NCBI GenBank assembly: GCA_037045455.1 | Contig: JBAOIN010000016.1 | Location: forward strand, 1 to 64,000 | Length of the DNA: 64,000 nt | Direction of reading: 5' to 3' | Source: JADKAV01 sp037045455 | GTDB lineage: Bacteria > Actinomycetota > Actinomycetes > S36-B12 > UBA10799 | Shown: in pieces, positions 19,190 through 27,891 of the stretch | How positions within the stretch are numbered: position 1 is the stretch's first letter | Layout of the letters: each line of letters begins with the position of its first letter | The notes under the pieces: generated by a model | What the model was told of the DNA's origin: nothing | The model's database searches: none | Seen by the model: only the letters and a program-made list of their open reading frames with translations | Position numbers and translations under genes: made by a program

Positions 19190-20878
19190 TGGCTGAATTC
19201 GACTACGACGTCGCGATCATCGGTTCCGGCTTCGGCGGTTCCGTCGCCGCGCTGCGACTGACCGAGAAGGGCTACCGGGTGCTGGTCATCGAGGCCGGCC
19301 GCCGCCTGGACGACGCCGATCTCCCGAAGACCTCCTGGCGCACCAAGGACTTCCTGTGGGCACCCGCGCTGGGGTGCTACGGCGTGCAGCGCATCCACAT
19401 GCTGCCCGACGCCATCATCCTGGCCGGCGCGGGCGTGGGCGGCGGTTCGCTGGTGTACGCGAACACCCTGTACGTGCCGCCGGAGCCGTTCTTCAAGGAC
19501 AAGCAGTGGGCGCACATCACGGACTGGCAGTCCGAACTCGCGCCGTACTATGACCAGGCCAAGCGCATGCTTGGCGTAGTGCAGAACCCGACGATGACCC
19601 CGGCCGACGTTGAGCTGAAGGCCGTGGCCGAGGAGATGGGCGTCGGTGACACATTCACGCTCACCCCGGTCGGTGTGTACTTCGGCGACGGACCCGGTGT
19701 GGACGCGCCAGACCCGTTCTTCGGTGGCCGGGGGCCGCAGCGCACCGGGTGCATCGAGTGCGGTGAGTGCATGACCGGTTGCCGGCACAACGCCAAGAAC
19801 ACGCTTGGTCAAGAACTACCTGTACCTCGCCGAGAGCGCTGGTGCGGAGATCCAGCCGATGACCACCGTGACCGGGCTCGAGCAGTTCGGTGAGGGGTTC
19901 GCGATCGACGTCAAGCGGACGGGGTCGCGCAAAAAGGGCCGGCGTCGGATCCTCGCCAAGCAGGTCGTTATGGCCGCAGGTGCGTACAACACCCAGCGCC
20001 TGCTGCACGCGATGAAGGACACCGGCCGGCTGCCCAACCTGTCCTCGACACTGGGCGAGCTGTCCCGGTCGAACTCCGAGTCCCTGCTGGGCGCCATCAC
20101 CAAGGACCGTTCGCGTGACTACACCCAGGGCGTGGCCATCACGTCGAGCTTCTACCCGGAGCCGCACACCCACATCGAGCCGGTGCGTTACGGCAAGGGC
20201 TCGAACATGATGGGCTTGCTGCAGACCGCGATGACCGACGAGATCGACGGGGAACCGCGCTGGAAGACGTGGGTGCGGGAGCTGATCAAGGAGCGGTCGA
20301 ACTTCCTGCAGATGGTGAACCTGCGTGGCTGGAGCGAGCGCAGCATCATCCTGCTGGTCATGCAGTCGGTGGACAACTCGCTGACGGTGTCCGGGAAGCG
20401 CGGGCGGTTCGGGTTCCGCTTGACGTCCAAGCAGGGTCCGGGCGAGCCGAACCCGACCTGGATCCCGGCCGGCAACGAGGCGGCCCGTTTGCTGGCCAAG
20501 CGGATCGGCGGCATTCCCGGTGGCACGATCGGTGACCTGGTCAGCGCTCCGATGACCGCGCACTTCGTCGGTGGCGCAGTGATCGGGGATTCGGCGAAGA
20601 CTGGTGTGATCGATCCGTATCACCGCGTCTACGGCCACCCTGGCTTGCACGTGGTGGACGGCGCGGCGGTTTCGGCGAACCTGGGCGTGAACCCGTCGCT
20701 GACCATCACCGCCCAGGCCGAACGCGCGATGGCCATGTGGCCGAACAAGGGCGAGTCCGATCTGCGTCCTACCCAGGACCAGCCGTACGAGCGGATCTCC
20801 CCGGTCGCGCCGAAGGAAGCCATCGTTCCGGATTCGGCGCCGGCGGCGTTGCGGTTGCCGATCGTCGAGGTGCGCTGA
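19189..20878 (+). CDS. choD: GMC-type flavin oxidoreductase, cholesterol-oxidase-like (ChoD), one frame break
   Basis: About 562 residues. The FAD-binding motif is AIIGSGFGGSVAALRL; AGAGVGGGSLVYANTLY is the second FAD contact. A four-Cys motif (CIECGECMTGC) resembles that in mycobacterial ChoD. The C-terminal GMC domain has GGAVIGDS…VYGHPGLHVVDGAAVSANLG. The reaction may be oxidation of a sterol or another alcohol; ChoD proteins have disputed substrates. The frame break near 19803 is one extra T (ACGCTtGGTCAAG). In M. tuberculosis choD also follows guaB3. It is coupled to gabD2 and lies next to the IS3 element. Confidence 0.8.
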
Positions 20879-20882
20879 GCGA

Positions 20883-20914
20883 GGGTTTTGTTGCGTTGTT
20901 GTCGCTAATCTCGG
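20883..20914. repeat. Left half of a dispersed palindromic repeat split by the IS3 element
   Basis: GGGTTTTGTTGCGTTGTTGT and the following CGCTAATCTCGG match the reverse complement of 14899–14929. The copy resumes at 22260 after the IS. Its last three bases, CGG, are the duplicated target. Confidence 0.75.
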
Positions 20915-20941
20915 TGAATCGCCCCGGGTTCGGTGCGCACT

Positions 20942-21895
20942 TTAGTTTTGTGCGCTGACCGGTTGGTCGGCTGCTTCATAGTAGGCCTGCTCGGCCTCGT
21001 CTGGCGGGACAAGACCGATGCGATGTAGCAGCCGTTCGGTGTTGAACCAGTGGACGTAGGCGGCGGTGAGCCGTTCGACGTCGGTCGTGGTGTTCAGTGG
21101 CCCGTCACGGAACGGGGAGTCGGACCGAATGCATTCGGTCTTGTATAGACCGATGATCGTTTCGGCCAGGGCGTTGTCGAACGCGTCACCGACGCTGCCG
21201 ATCGAGGGCAGCAAACCGTGCTCGGCCAGCTCGGCCCCGAACGCCAACGACGTGTACTGGGTGCCGGCGTCGTTATGGGCGATCACCCCGGTCACCTGTC
21301 GGCCTTCCCGGGCCCGGGCGGCGACCGCGTTGCTGACCGCGGTGATGACCATCAGGGCGTCGGCCCGGGATGCGGCATGCCAGCCCACGATCCGGTCGGC
21401 GAAGGCATCGATCACGAACGCCGCGTAGGCGAACCGTCCACAGTCCAGGCGCACATAGGTGAAATCAGCCACCCACAGCCGGTCCGGGGCCGGTACCGCG
21501 AACTGCCGGTCGACCAGGTCCTTGGCCCGGGCGGCGTGCGGGTCAGCGATCGTGGTGCGCACCTTCTTGGTGCGCCTGACCCCCTGCCAGCCGTGGGCGG
21601 CCATCAGCCGTTCCACCGTGCAGCGGGCCACCGGGATGCCCTGCCGCTGCAGATGGGCGTGCATCTTCCTGGCCCCGTACAGCGATTCCGGTCGGGGCCG
21701 GCCGTCGGCCGGGGCGTAGTAGCCGGCCAACAGCCCGACGATCACCGCGTCCCACAGTGCTCGCTTCGATGCTGCCCGAACAGTCCAGGCGTAGAAGGTC
21801 CGTGGGGCGATCGGCGCGTTGTGCTTGGTCAGCACTCGGCAGATCGGTACGACCCCGTAACGGTCCCTGTGCTGCTCGATGAACGAGCAAATCAC
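20942..21895 (-). CDS. IS3-family transposase OrfB (DDE integrase domain)
   Basis: About 317 residues if started at the GTG at 21895; normally made as an OrfAB fusion by -1 frameshifting. N-terminal HTH_21-like region (YGVVPICRVLTKHNAPIAPR), then the rve core with Asp in WVADFTYVRL, Asp in VIAHNDAGTQYTS and Glu in NALAETIIGLYKTE, the DDE triad. VHWFNTERLLHRIGLVPP is a typical IS3 end. No stop or frame break is present. Confidence 0.93.
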   Translation of the reverse strand: MICSFIEQHRDRYGVVPICRVLTKHNAPIAPRTFYAWTVRAASKRALWDAVIVGLLAGYYAPADGRPRPESLYGARKMHAHLQRQGIPVARCTVERLMAAHGWQGVRRTKKVRTTIADPHAARAKDLVDRQFAVPAPDRLWVADFTYVRLDCGRFAYAAFVIDAFADRIVGWHAASRADALMVITAVSNAVAARAREGRQVTGVIAHNDAGTQYTSLAFGAELAEHGLLPSIGSVGDAFDNALAETIIGLYKTECIRSDSPFRDGPLNTTTDVERLTAAYVHWFNTERLLHRIGLVPPDEAEQAYYEAADQPVSAQN

Positions 21896-22203
21896 ATCCG
21901 TGGCGGGTCGCACTCCCGCGCGAAGAAAGTCGCTGCAGCCTTCACGATCTCCAGCTCCTGCGCCAGCTCCGCATTCTGCTTGCGCAGGGTGCGCAGTTCC
22001 GCGGCGACCTCGCTGGGCACCCCATCCAGTTGCCCGGCATCGACCCGGTCCTGCTCTTCCCAACCCCGAACCGCCTCAGCACTGCAGCCGACCTGATCGG
22101 CCACAGCCCGCAACGCCTGCATCTTGGAGTCGAAACGAGGCCGGTTCTCCCGGTACAACCGCACCGCCCTGGCCCGCTCCGCCTCGGTGAATCTTCCAGT
22201 CAT
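21892..22203 (-). CDS. IS3-family OrfA (helix-turn-helix)
   Basis: 103 residues from the ATG at 22203. It has an HTH region (RFTEAERARAVRLYRENR … AVADQVGCSAEAVRGWEEQ) and a C-terminal leucine-zipper-like coil (LRTLRKQNAELAQELEIVK). Its end overlaps the OrfB frame; ACTTTCTTC near 21920 lets a tRNA on TTC re-pair with TTT after a -1 slip, which would fuse the two products. This shift is a normal property of IS3 elements, unlike the assembly-type breaks elsewhere. Confidence 0.88.
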   Translation of the reverse strand: MTGRFTEAERARAVRLYRENRPRFDSKMQALRAVADQVGCSAEAVRGWEEQDRVDAGQLDGVPSEVAAELRTLRKQNAELAQELEIVKAAATFFARECDPPRM

Positions 22204-22259
22204 GACCGCAATCCTCTCTCTGACAAGAATTGACTGCGCATCAAACCCGGGGTGGTTCA

Positions 22260-22311
22260 CGGCGTGTCGCGACAACAACGCGACAGCGAGGGCAACGTCG
22301 CAACAAAACCC
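22260..22311. repeat. Right half of the IS3-split palindromic repeat
   Basis: CGGCGTGTCGCGACAACAAC … CGTCGCAACAAAACCC. Joining it to 20883–20914, less one CGG, restores a unit whose first 45 or so bases match the intact copy at 14869–14929 in reverse orientation. Confidence 0.75.
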
Positions 22312-22317
22312 AACGGG

Positions 22318-22785
22318 TCAGCGCCGGTCCCACGCTCCCGGCGTCTGCAGCAGCGTGTCGATGTTCGGCGTCGTGCGGCCGGCGACCACGTCGGCCAGCG
22401 TCGTCTGCTCGAGTACCGACCGCAGGGCAGCCCGGGTCGCGACCCAGACCACCCGCAGGTGCGCCGCAGGCCCGACGTAGGTGGCGTCCTCCGGGGCCTC
22501 GCTGCGGACCGCGCCCAATGGTCCGTCGAGCACGCGGATGATGTCCGCGATGCTGATCTCCTCCGGTGCCCGGGCCAGCCGGTAGCCGCCCTCGGCGCCC
22601 CGTTGGCTGAACACGATTCCGGCTTTGCGCAGTTGCCCGAGGATGCCTTCGAGGAAGCGCGCTGGTATGTCCTGCCGCGCGGCGAGCACATCGCCCTTCT
22701 GCAGTTGGGTGGGGTTCTCCTGCCAGGCGACAGCAAGCTCGGCCAGCGCCCGCAGTGCGTAATCGACCCGTGCGGAGATCTGCAT
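22318..22785 (-). CDS. Rrf2-family transcriptional regulator, CymR-like (no cluster cysteines)
   Basis: 155 residues from the ATG at 22785. Rrf2 winged helix: ISARVDYALRALAELA, KGDVLAARQDIPARFLEGIL, then GYRLARAPEEISIADIIRVLDGPL. The region that holds three Cys in IscR/NsrR has none here, so it probably binds no Fe-S cluster and senses through a ligand or partner, as CymR does in cysteine control. It is the last gene of the sulfonate-type ABC operon (52 bp after the permease). Direct repeats at the operon promoter are candidate operators, suggesting autoregulation in response to sulfur supply. Confidence 0.8.
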   Translation of the reverse strand: MQISARVDYALRALAELAVAWQENPTQLQKGDVLAARQDIPARFLEGILGQLRKAGIVFSQRGAEGGYRLARAPEEISIADIIRVLDGPLGAVRSEAPEDATYVGPAAHLRVVWVATRAALRSVLEQTTLADVVAGRTTPNIDTLLQTPGAWDRR

Positions 22786-22837
22786 GGTGGCATTGTCGCG
22801 TTTGCGGCGGACAATGCCACCACCGGCCATCGCAAGG

Positions 22838-23704
22838 TCAGGTTGCAAGACCACGACGCTGCCTCAGCTTGCGAGCCGCCGACGAGAACACTCCGTCGAC
22901 GATCATGCCGATGATCAGGATCGCCAGCATGGTGGCCAGCAGCTCCGGGGTCTTGTTGAGCTGCCGGAAGAACTCCAGGCTCGAACCCAGCGACGGCTTC
23001 TCGGCGATGATGACCAGCAACTCACCGGCCATCAGGGAACGCCAGGCGAACGCCCAGCCCTGGGTCAGGCCGCTCGACGTAGGTGGGCAAGGCCGCGGGC
23101 AGGATGATGTCGCGGTACAACTGCATCGGGACCGGCCCCGAGCACCTTGCCCAACCGCCGAGAAGCTCGGCGGGACGTTGTCGATACCGGAGATGACGCC
23201 GTTGGCGATGCTCGGCGCGGCCCCCAGAATCGACGACGAACATGAATCGCCTGACTCGTTGATGCCGAACAGCAAGATGGCCAACGGGAACCAGGCGATG
23301 CTGGGCATGGTCTGCAGACCGGTGATCAGCGATCCGACCGCCAGCCGCAGTGGCCGGATACGGGCGGTGAGGATGCCGATGATCGTGCCGATCAGCAACG
23401 CCAGCGCGAAGCCCGATGATCGGCCCTGAGTCATGGTGGTGACCAGCGAACTCCAGAACCGCGGTGCGCCGGTGAGCATCTCGAAGAACGCCTGCGAGCG
23501 TGGCGGAAGGAGCCGGGCAGCACGTAGCTCGGGGCGCCAGCCGGACCAGACCACGACCTGCCAGACGACCGAGCACCAGCAGCGATGGCCAGCAGTCTTC
23601 GGCCAGGACCAGGCCCACAGCCGTGGAGAGCCAAGGAGCTCGCCGTACTGCGGGCTCGGGCAGAACGTCGACCACGGGGGTCAGGCGGTGGCATCGGTCG
23701 CCAT
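22838..23704 (-). CDS. ABC transporter permease, sulfonate/taurine type (SsuC-like), frame-broken
   Basis: Inner-membrane component of an importer. The best-preserved stretch gives FALALLIGTIIGILTARIRPL, a membrane segment followed by the coupling region SLITGLQTMPSIAWFPLAIL typical of SsuC/TauC permeases. The C-terminus has ELLATMLAILIIGMIVDGVF. The ATG at 23704 overlaps the ATPase stop (TGATG). At least four breaks (about 23685, 23560, 23410, 23080–23240) scatter it over three frames. I consider the gene real and the breaks assembly errors. Substrate class is inferred from the binding protein. Confidence 0.7.
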
Positions 23705-24481
23705 CACGCCGGCCTCCGTGCAGTCGTTTGGTCAGGTCGCCGGCGCGGGTCGGCCATCGGCGGCGGAGTCCATCACGCGCGGGTGCGGCAGATCCACGAT
23801 CTGCTCGTGCACGACGCTTGCCGTAGGCCATCAGCACCACGCGGTCGCCGAGCCGAACGGCCTCGCGCATGTTGTGGGTGACGAACATGACGGTCAGGTC
23901 GCGCTCGGTCACGATCCGCTCGATCTCGTCGTGCAGCAGGTCACGGGTCATGGCATCCAGCGCGCCGAGCGGTTCGTCCATCAGCACGATCGTCGGCGTT
24001 CTGGGCCAGGCACCGCGCGAGGTTCACGCGCTGGCGCATGCCGCCGGACAACTCGTGCGGGCGCTGGGTCGCCGGCGTCGATCGAGGCGCACAACCTGCA
24101 GCAGTTCGTCCGCCTCAGCCCGGCGCGGCTCGGCGGCGGCACGCCGCGCAGCTTCGAAGCGCCAGTTCCACGTTCTGCCGGGTGGTCAGCCACGGCAACA
24201 GGGTCGCGTCCTGGAACATCAGTGCGGTCGGTGCCGAAGACCGTCGACACTCGCCGGAGGTGGGAGTGATCGAGGCCGGCGACGATGTTCAGCAAGCGTG
24301 CGTCTTGCCGCAGCCGGAGTGCACCGACCACCGCGACGAACTCGCCGCGGCGGACAGGTCCAGATCGGCGCCGTGCAGGCGCGCGCGGTGCGGCTCTTCG
24401 TCGGAGATCGAAGACCTTCCGAGCGCACGCCGTGCACGGGTCTGCAGCGTCGACTGTGCCAGCGACTTCTAGCCGAGTCAT
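23704..24481 (-). CDS. ABC transporter ATPase, sulfonate/taurine type (SsuB-like), frame-broken
   Basis: Energises the importer. The start ATG at 24481 is two bases after the stop of the binding-protein gene. Walker A is damaged (EFVAVVGA… near 24345). The Walker B/D-loop LMDEPLGALDAMTRDLLHDE and switch His in VMFVTHNMREAVRLGDRVVL are clean near 23870–23985, and these match the SsuB/TauB group. At least four extra bases interrupt it. About 258 residues when corrected, the normal length. Confidence 0.72.
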
Positions 24482-24483
24482 AG

Positions 24484-25581
24484 TCACTGCTTGACCTCCG
24501 GCCGGCCGGCCTTGGTCAGCACCTTGTTGACCAGGGTCGAGGTCGTACGAGGTCGCCGGGCAGCCCGCCCGCGTCGTCGATCTCGCGCCTGGTCGAGCAG
24601 ACCGACGTCGACCGCGTGCTGCGCGCTGCTCACCAGCGTGCTGGGCAGCGGGTCGGCGGTGAAGTCCACCTGCTTCCAGGCGCTGTCGATGATGTTCTCG
24701 TCCAGCGTGGAGCCCGTCAGGCTCTGCAGCGAGGCCTGCACGTCCGCCTTGGCCTTCGGCCGGATCGTCCTGGATCTCCTGCAACGCCTCGACGTGCCCG
24801 GTCAGGACCGCCTCGACGATGTCCGGGTTCTCCTCGAGGAACTTCGTGCGCACCACGATGTTGGTGGTGACGAACTTGCCCGTCGGGCCACAGGTCCTTC
24901 TCGTTCGACCAGGACCTTGGCGCCCTTGGCTACGTATTCACTCACCCACGGCTCGGGCACCCAGGCGCCCTGTATCTGGCCGGTCGAGAAAGCGGTGAGA
25001 CCGTCGGCGTTGGCCTGCGGCTTGATCGACACGTCGCCGCCGCCCTCGGTGGTCGCGGTCAGCCCCTGCTCCTTGAGCCAGTAGCGCAGGGCCACGTCCT
25101 GGGTGTTGCCCAGCTGCGGCGTGGCCAGCGTCTTGCCCTTGAGGTCCGCGGCGACTGTTGATGTCCTTGCTCACCACGAGCGCGGCCCCGCCGGACGCGG
25201 CGCCGGAGATGACCTTGATCGCCTCACCCTTGGACTGCGTGTAGGCGCTGATGGTCGGGTTCGGGCCGATGTAGCTGATATCGAGCTGGTCGGCGAACAG
25301 GGCGTTCACCGCATCCGGGCCGGCATTGAACGCGGTCGGGGTGACGCTGATGCCCTGCTCCTTGCAGCGCGTTCTTGAAGTAGCCCTCCTGCAGGCCGAT
25401 CAGGGCGGGGGCGTGGGTCAGGTTCGGGAAGAACCCGAGTCGCACGGTCTTCACCGAGGCAGCCGGACTGCCGCTGGCCGACGCCTGCTCGGCATCGCCT
25501 GAGGAGCAGGCTGCCAGAGACCCGACCACGGCGACGGCCGCGGCGGCGCTGACGAAGCTTGCGTCGCAGGGTGATGGTCAT
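24484..25581 (-). CDS. ABC transporter substrate-binding lipoprotein, sulfonate type (SsuA-like), frame-broken
   Basis: Captures the substrate outside the membrane. The ATG at 25581 follows GGAGGATGTAC. The lipobox GSLAACSSG marks a lipoprotein. VKTVRLGFFPNLTHAPALIG begins the periplasmic-binding fold; LDISYIGPNPTISAYTQSKG, GQIQGAWVPEPWVSEYVAKG and NIVVRTKFLEENPDIVEAVL are family blocks of the SsuA/TauA/NMT1 group. At least five breaks (about 25545, 25370, 25155, 24890, 24760, 24590) divide it. Aliphatic sulfonates or sulfate esters are the likely substrate; nitrate or pyrimidine precursors are less likely alternatives. Confidence 0.75.
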
Positions 25582-25599
25582 GTACATCCTCCAAAAGTC

Positions 25600-25660
25600 G
25601 CTATTACTATCCACTTACTCGGGAATATATCACGGCTATTTCCTATTCGCTCACTCGGGT
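25600..25660 (-). promoter_or_regulatory. Paired 25-bp direct repeats and promoter of the sulfonate-type ABC operon
   Basis: On the minus strand CCCGAGTGAGCGAATAGGA… (25660–25635) and CCCGAGTAAGTGGATAGTA… (25624–25600), both continuing to AATAGC, are direct repeats 36 bases apart. TATATT (25629–25624) lies between them and may be the -10 box. The downstream copy would cover the transcript start. They are good candidates for binding sites of the Rrf2 regulator encoded in the same operon. Confidence 0.55.
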
Positions 25661-25719
25661 AACCGTTGCGGCGCGTCGCGAACGCCCGGCCAGACATGCC
25701 GTCCGCCTACTGTGACTAG

Positions 25720-26061
25720 GTGAGTGAAGAGATCGTGCAGTTCCGCACTCGCGACGAACTGTGGGCCTGGCTGCGGCAACACCACGCCACGAGCGCCGGC
25801 GTGTGGGTTCGAGTGGGTCGCAGCGCCAGCGCCCTGCAGAGCATCACGTTTGACGAACTGCTCGAGGCCGGTCTGGCCTTCGGGTGGAGCGAGAGCAAGC
25901 GACGTGCGTACGACGCCGATTCCTACCTGCAGCGCTTCACCCCGCGTCGTACGGTCGGAACGGCCTCCGAGCGCAACCTGCGGATCGTGGCCGCACTCGA
26001 GCGCGAGGGCCGGATGACGCCCGCGGGTCGCTTAGCGCTGGGCTTGGAGCCGCACGGCTGA
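25720..26061 (+). CDS. YdeI/OmpD-associated-like protein, short
   Basis: 113 residues from the GTG at 25720. ELWAWLRQHHATSAGVWVRV, SITFDELLEAGLAFGWSES and SYLQRFTPRR are the conserved blocks of the YdeI family, whose role is poorly defined (one member affects peptide resistance in enterobacteria). Typical members have about 190 residues; this one lacks the C-terminal helical half, ending MTPAGRLALGLEPHG. No frame break is needed, so the short form may be real. It diverges from the ABC operon. Confidence 0.6.
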   Translation: MSEEIVQFRTRDELWAWLRQHHATSAGVWVRVGRSASALQSITFDELLEAGLAFGWSESKRRAYDADSYLQRFTPRRTVGTASERNLRIVAALEREGRMTPAGRLALGLEPHG

Positions 26062-26085
26062 AACTTCCGTTCGCGGGCGGAAGTT
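26062..26085 (+). terminator. Hairpin before guaA
   Basis: AACTTCCG and CGGAAGTT form a perfect 8-bp stem with an 8-base loop starting at the stop codon of the YdeI-like gene. No T run; likely 3'-end structure. Confidence 0.5.
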
Positions 26086-26132
26086 GCGCGGAGGTCGGCG
26101 GGGGCTTGAGAGCTGTTACCTAGACTTGGCGC

Positions 26133-27680
26133 ATGAACCCCCGCCCGGTCCTGGTGGTCGACTTCGGCGCCCAGTACGCCCAACTCATCGCCCGCCGCGT
26201 GCGCGAAGCACACCTGTACTCCGAGGTGGTCCCACACACCTGGACGGCCGAGCAGATCCTGGCCAAGCAGCCCTTGGCCATCATCCTGTCCGGCGGGCCC
26301 GCCAGCGTGTACGTGGACGACGCACCGAGCTTTGACGCCGCTCTGCTGCAGGCAGACGTGCCGGCGTTCGGCATCTGCTACGGCTTCCAAGTGATGGCTG
26401 ACGCCCTTGGCGGCCGGGTCGACAAGACGGGCCTGCGCGGAGTACGGCCGCACCGCCGCTGCAGACCCGGCAGAGTGTGCTGTTTGCCGGGCAACCCGCC
26501 GACCAGTCGGTCTGGATGTCGCACGGCGATGCGGTGGTCGAGGCGCCCGCTGGTTGTGAGGTCGTTGCCAGTACCGACGGCGACCCCGGTGGCTGCCTTC
26601 GTGGACTCCGAGCGCCGGCTCGCCGGTGTGCAGTTCCACCCCGAGGTCGTACACACCGACCACGGGCAGGCGATCCTGCAGCGGTTCCTCTACGACATCG
26701 CCGGGCTGACCCCGAACTGGTCGACCGAGGGGGTCATCGACGCCCAGGTCGAGACGATCGCGGCCCAGGTGGGGGAGGGCCGGGCGATCTGTGGGTTGTC
26801 TGGTGGGGTCGATTCCGCCGTGGCCGCGGCGCTCGTGCAGCGGGCGATCGGCGACCGGCTGACCTGTGTGTTCGTCGACCACGGCTTGCTGCGGCAGGGC
26901 GAGGTGGAGCAGGTCGAGCGCGATTTCGTCGCCGCCACCGGGGCGCATCTGGTGGTCGTGGATGCCCGCAAGCGCTTCCTCGATGCGCTGGCCGGGGTGA
27001 CGGATCCTGAGCAGAAGCGCAAGATCATCGGCCGGGAGTTCATCCGGGTCTTCGAGGCCGCTGCCGCTGATGTGGTGGCCGGCGGCGACGTGCAGTTCCT
27101 CGTGCAGGGGACGCTTTACCCCGATGTCGTCGAGTCCGGCGGGGGCACGGGCACGGCGAACATCAAGAGCCACCACAACGTGGGTGGACTGCCCGAGGAT
27201 CTCGAATTCGAACTCGTGGAACCGCTGCGTGACCTCTTCAAGGACGAGGTGCGGGCGGTGGGGACCGCGCTGGGCCTGCCCGAGGAGATGGTCTGGCGCC
27301 ATCCGTTCCCGGGGCCCGGCCTGGCGATCCGGATCGTCGGCGAGGTCACCGAGGAGAATCTGGAGATGCTGCGACAGGCCGATGCCATCGCCCGGGCGGA
27401 ACTCAGCGCGGCGGGTCTGGACCGTTCCGTCTGGCAGTTCCCGGTCGTGCTGCTGGCCGGCGTGCGCAGCGTCGGGGTGCAGGGTGACGGCCGCACGTAC
27501 GGCCACCCGGTCGTGTTGCGCCCGGTGAGCAGCGAGGACGCCATGACCGCGGACTGGTCGCGGCTGCCGCACGAGGTGATCGCGACCATCAGTACGCGGA
27601 TCACCAACGAGGTGCCGGCGGTCAACCGGGTCGTGCTGGACGTGACCAGCAAGCCGCCGGGCACGATCGAGTGGGAGTAG
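26133..27680 (+). CDS. guaA: GMP synthase (glutamine-hydrolysing) GuaA, three hidden frame breaks
   Basis: Converts XMP to GMP with glutamine and ATP. ATG at 26133. The amidotransferase domain starts VLVVDFGAQYAQLIARRVRE and has the nucleophile loop FGICYGFQV. The PPi-loop of the synthetase is GLSGGVDSAVAAALV, and the C-terminal dimerisation domain ends SKPPGTIEWE. The ORF is open for 515 codons, but residues about 102–152 are scrambled: extra bases near 26438, 26457 and 26586 shift through all three frames and cancel. Read in the shifted frames the expected SVLFAGQPADQSVWMSHGD and GCEVVASTDGDP appear. The correct protein is one residue shorter. Confidence 0.95.
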   Translation: MNPRPVLVVDFGAQYAQLIARRVREAHLYSEVVPHTWTAEQILAKQPLAIILSGGPASVYVDDAPSFDAALLQADVPAFGICYGFQVMADALGGRVDKTGLRGVRPHRRCRPGRVCCLPGNPPTSRSGCRTAMRWSRRPLVVRSLPVPTATPVAAFVDSERRLAGVQFHPEVVHTDHGQAILQRFLYDIAGLTPNWSTEGVIDAQVETIAAQVGEGRAICGLSGGVDSAVAAALVQRAIGDRLTCVFVDHGLLRQGEVEQVERDFVAATGAHLVVVDARKRFLDALAGVTDPEQKRKIIGREFIRVFEAAAADVVAGGDVQFLVQGTLYPDVVESGGGTGTANIKSHHNVGGLPEDLEFELVEPLRDLFKDEVRAVGTALGLPEEMVWRHPFPGPGLAIRIVGEVTEENLEMLRQADAIARAELSAAGLDRSVWQFPVVLLAGVRSVGVQGDGRTYGHPVVLRPVSSEDAMTADWSRLPHEVIATISTRITNEVPAVNRVVLDVTSKPPGTIEWE

Positions 27681-27728
27681 TGCACGCCGCCGTCGATTAG
27701 TGTCCGGAATTGCATATCGCTTGAGCCA

Positions 27729-27769
27729 ACACGCCGGGCCATCGACCCCGACCGCGGCGTGTCTCTTTC
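27729..27769 (+). terminator. guaA terminator
   Basis: ACACGCCG (27729–27736) and CGGCGTGT (27755–27762) form the stem, followed by CTCTTTCC. Confidence 0.7.
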
Positions 27770-27891
27770 CTATCGATCCGAGCGGAAAGACAATCCGGAC
27801 AACGAAATGTTGACTTACGGCTGCTTCGTGACCGTTTCGTGACCTTTTTGAGCCCGCGACATGCCCGGGTTGCAGAAATGCCACTGGCAAG

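Larger units (their letters stand above)
20915..22259 (-). mobile_element. IS3-family insertion sequence
   Basis: The element is 1345 bp. Its termini are TGAATCGCCCCGGGTT… on the left and TGAACCACCCCGGGTT… read inward from the right, about 21 of 25 positions matching. CGG occurs directly on both sides (20912–20914 and 22260–22262), a 3-bp duplication usual for IS3. It has orfA and orfB on the minus strand joined by a -1 shift region. Both ORFs look intact. It sits inside a dispersed palindromic repeat and separates choD from the Rrf2 gene. Confidence 0.95.

Noticed and set aside
21892..21930. The orfA/orfB frame change of the IS3 element as another assembly error
   Set aside because: The change is -1 with overlapping complete ORFs and a TTTC slip site, the normal IS3 arrangement.
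27780..27891. Riboswitch (c-di-AMP type) before the secreted peptidase-fold protein
   Set aside because: I looked for the conserved ydaO-type core and saw only TTCGTGACC direct repeats; not enough to call a riboswitch.
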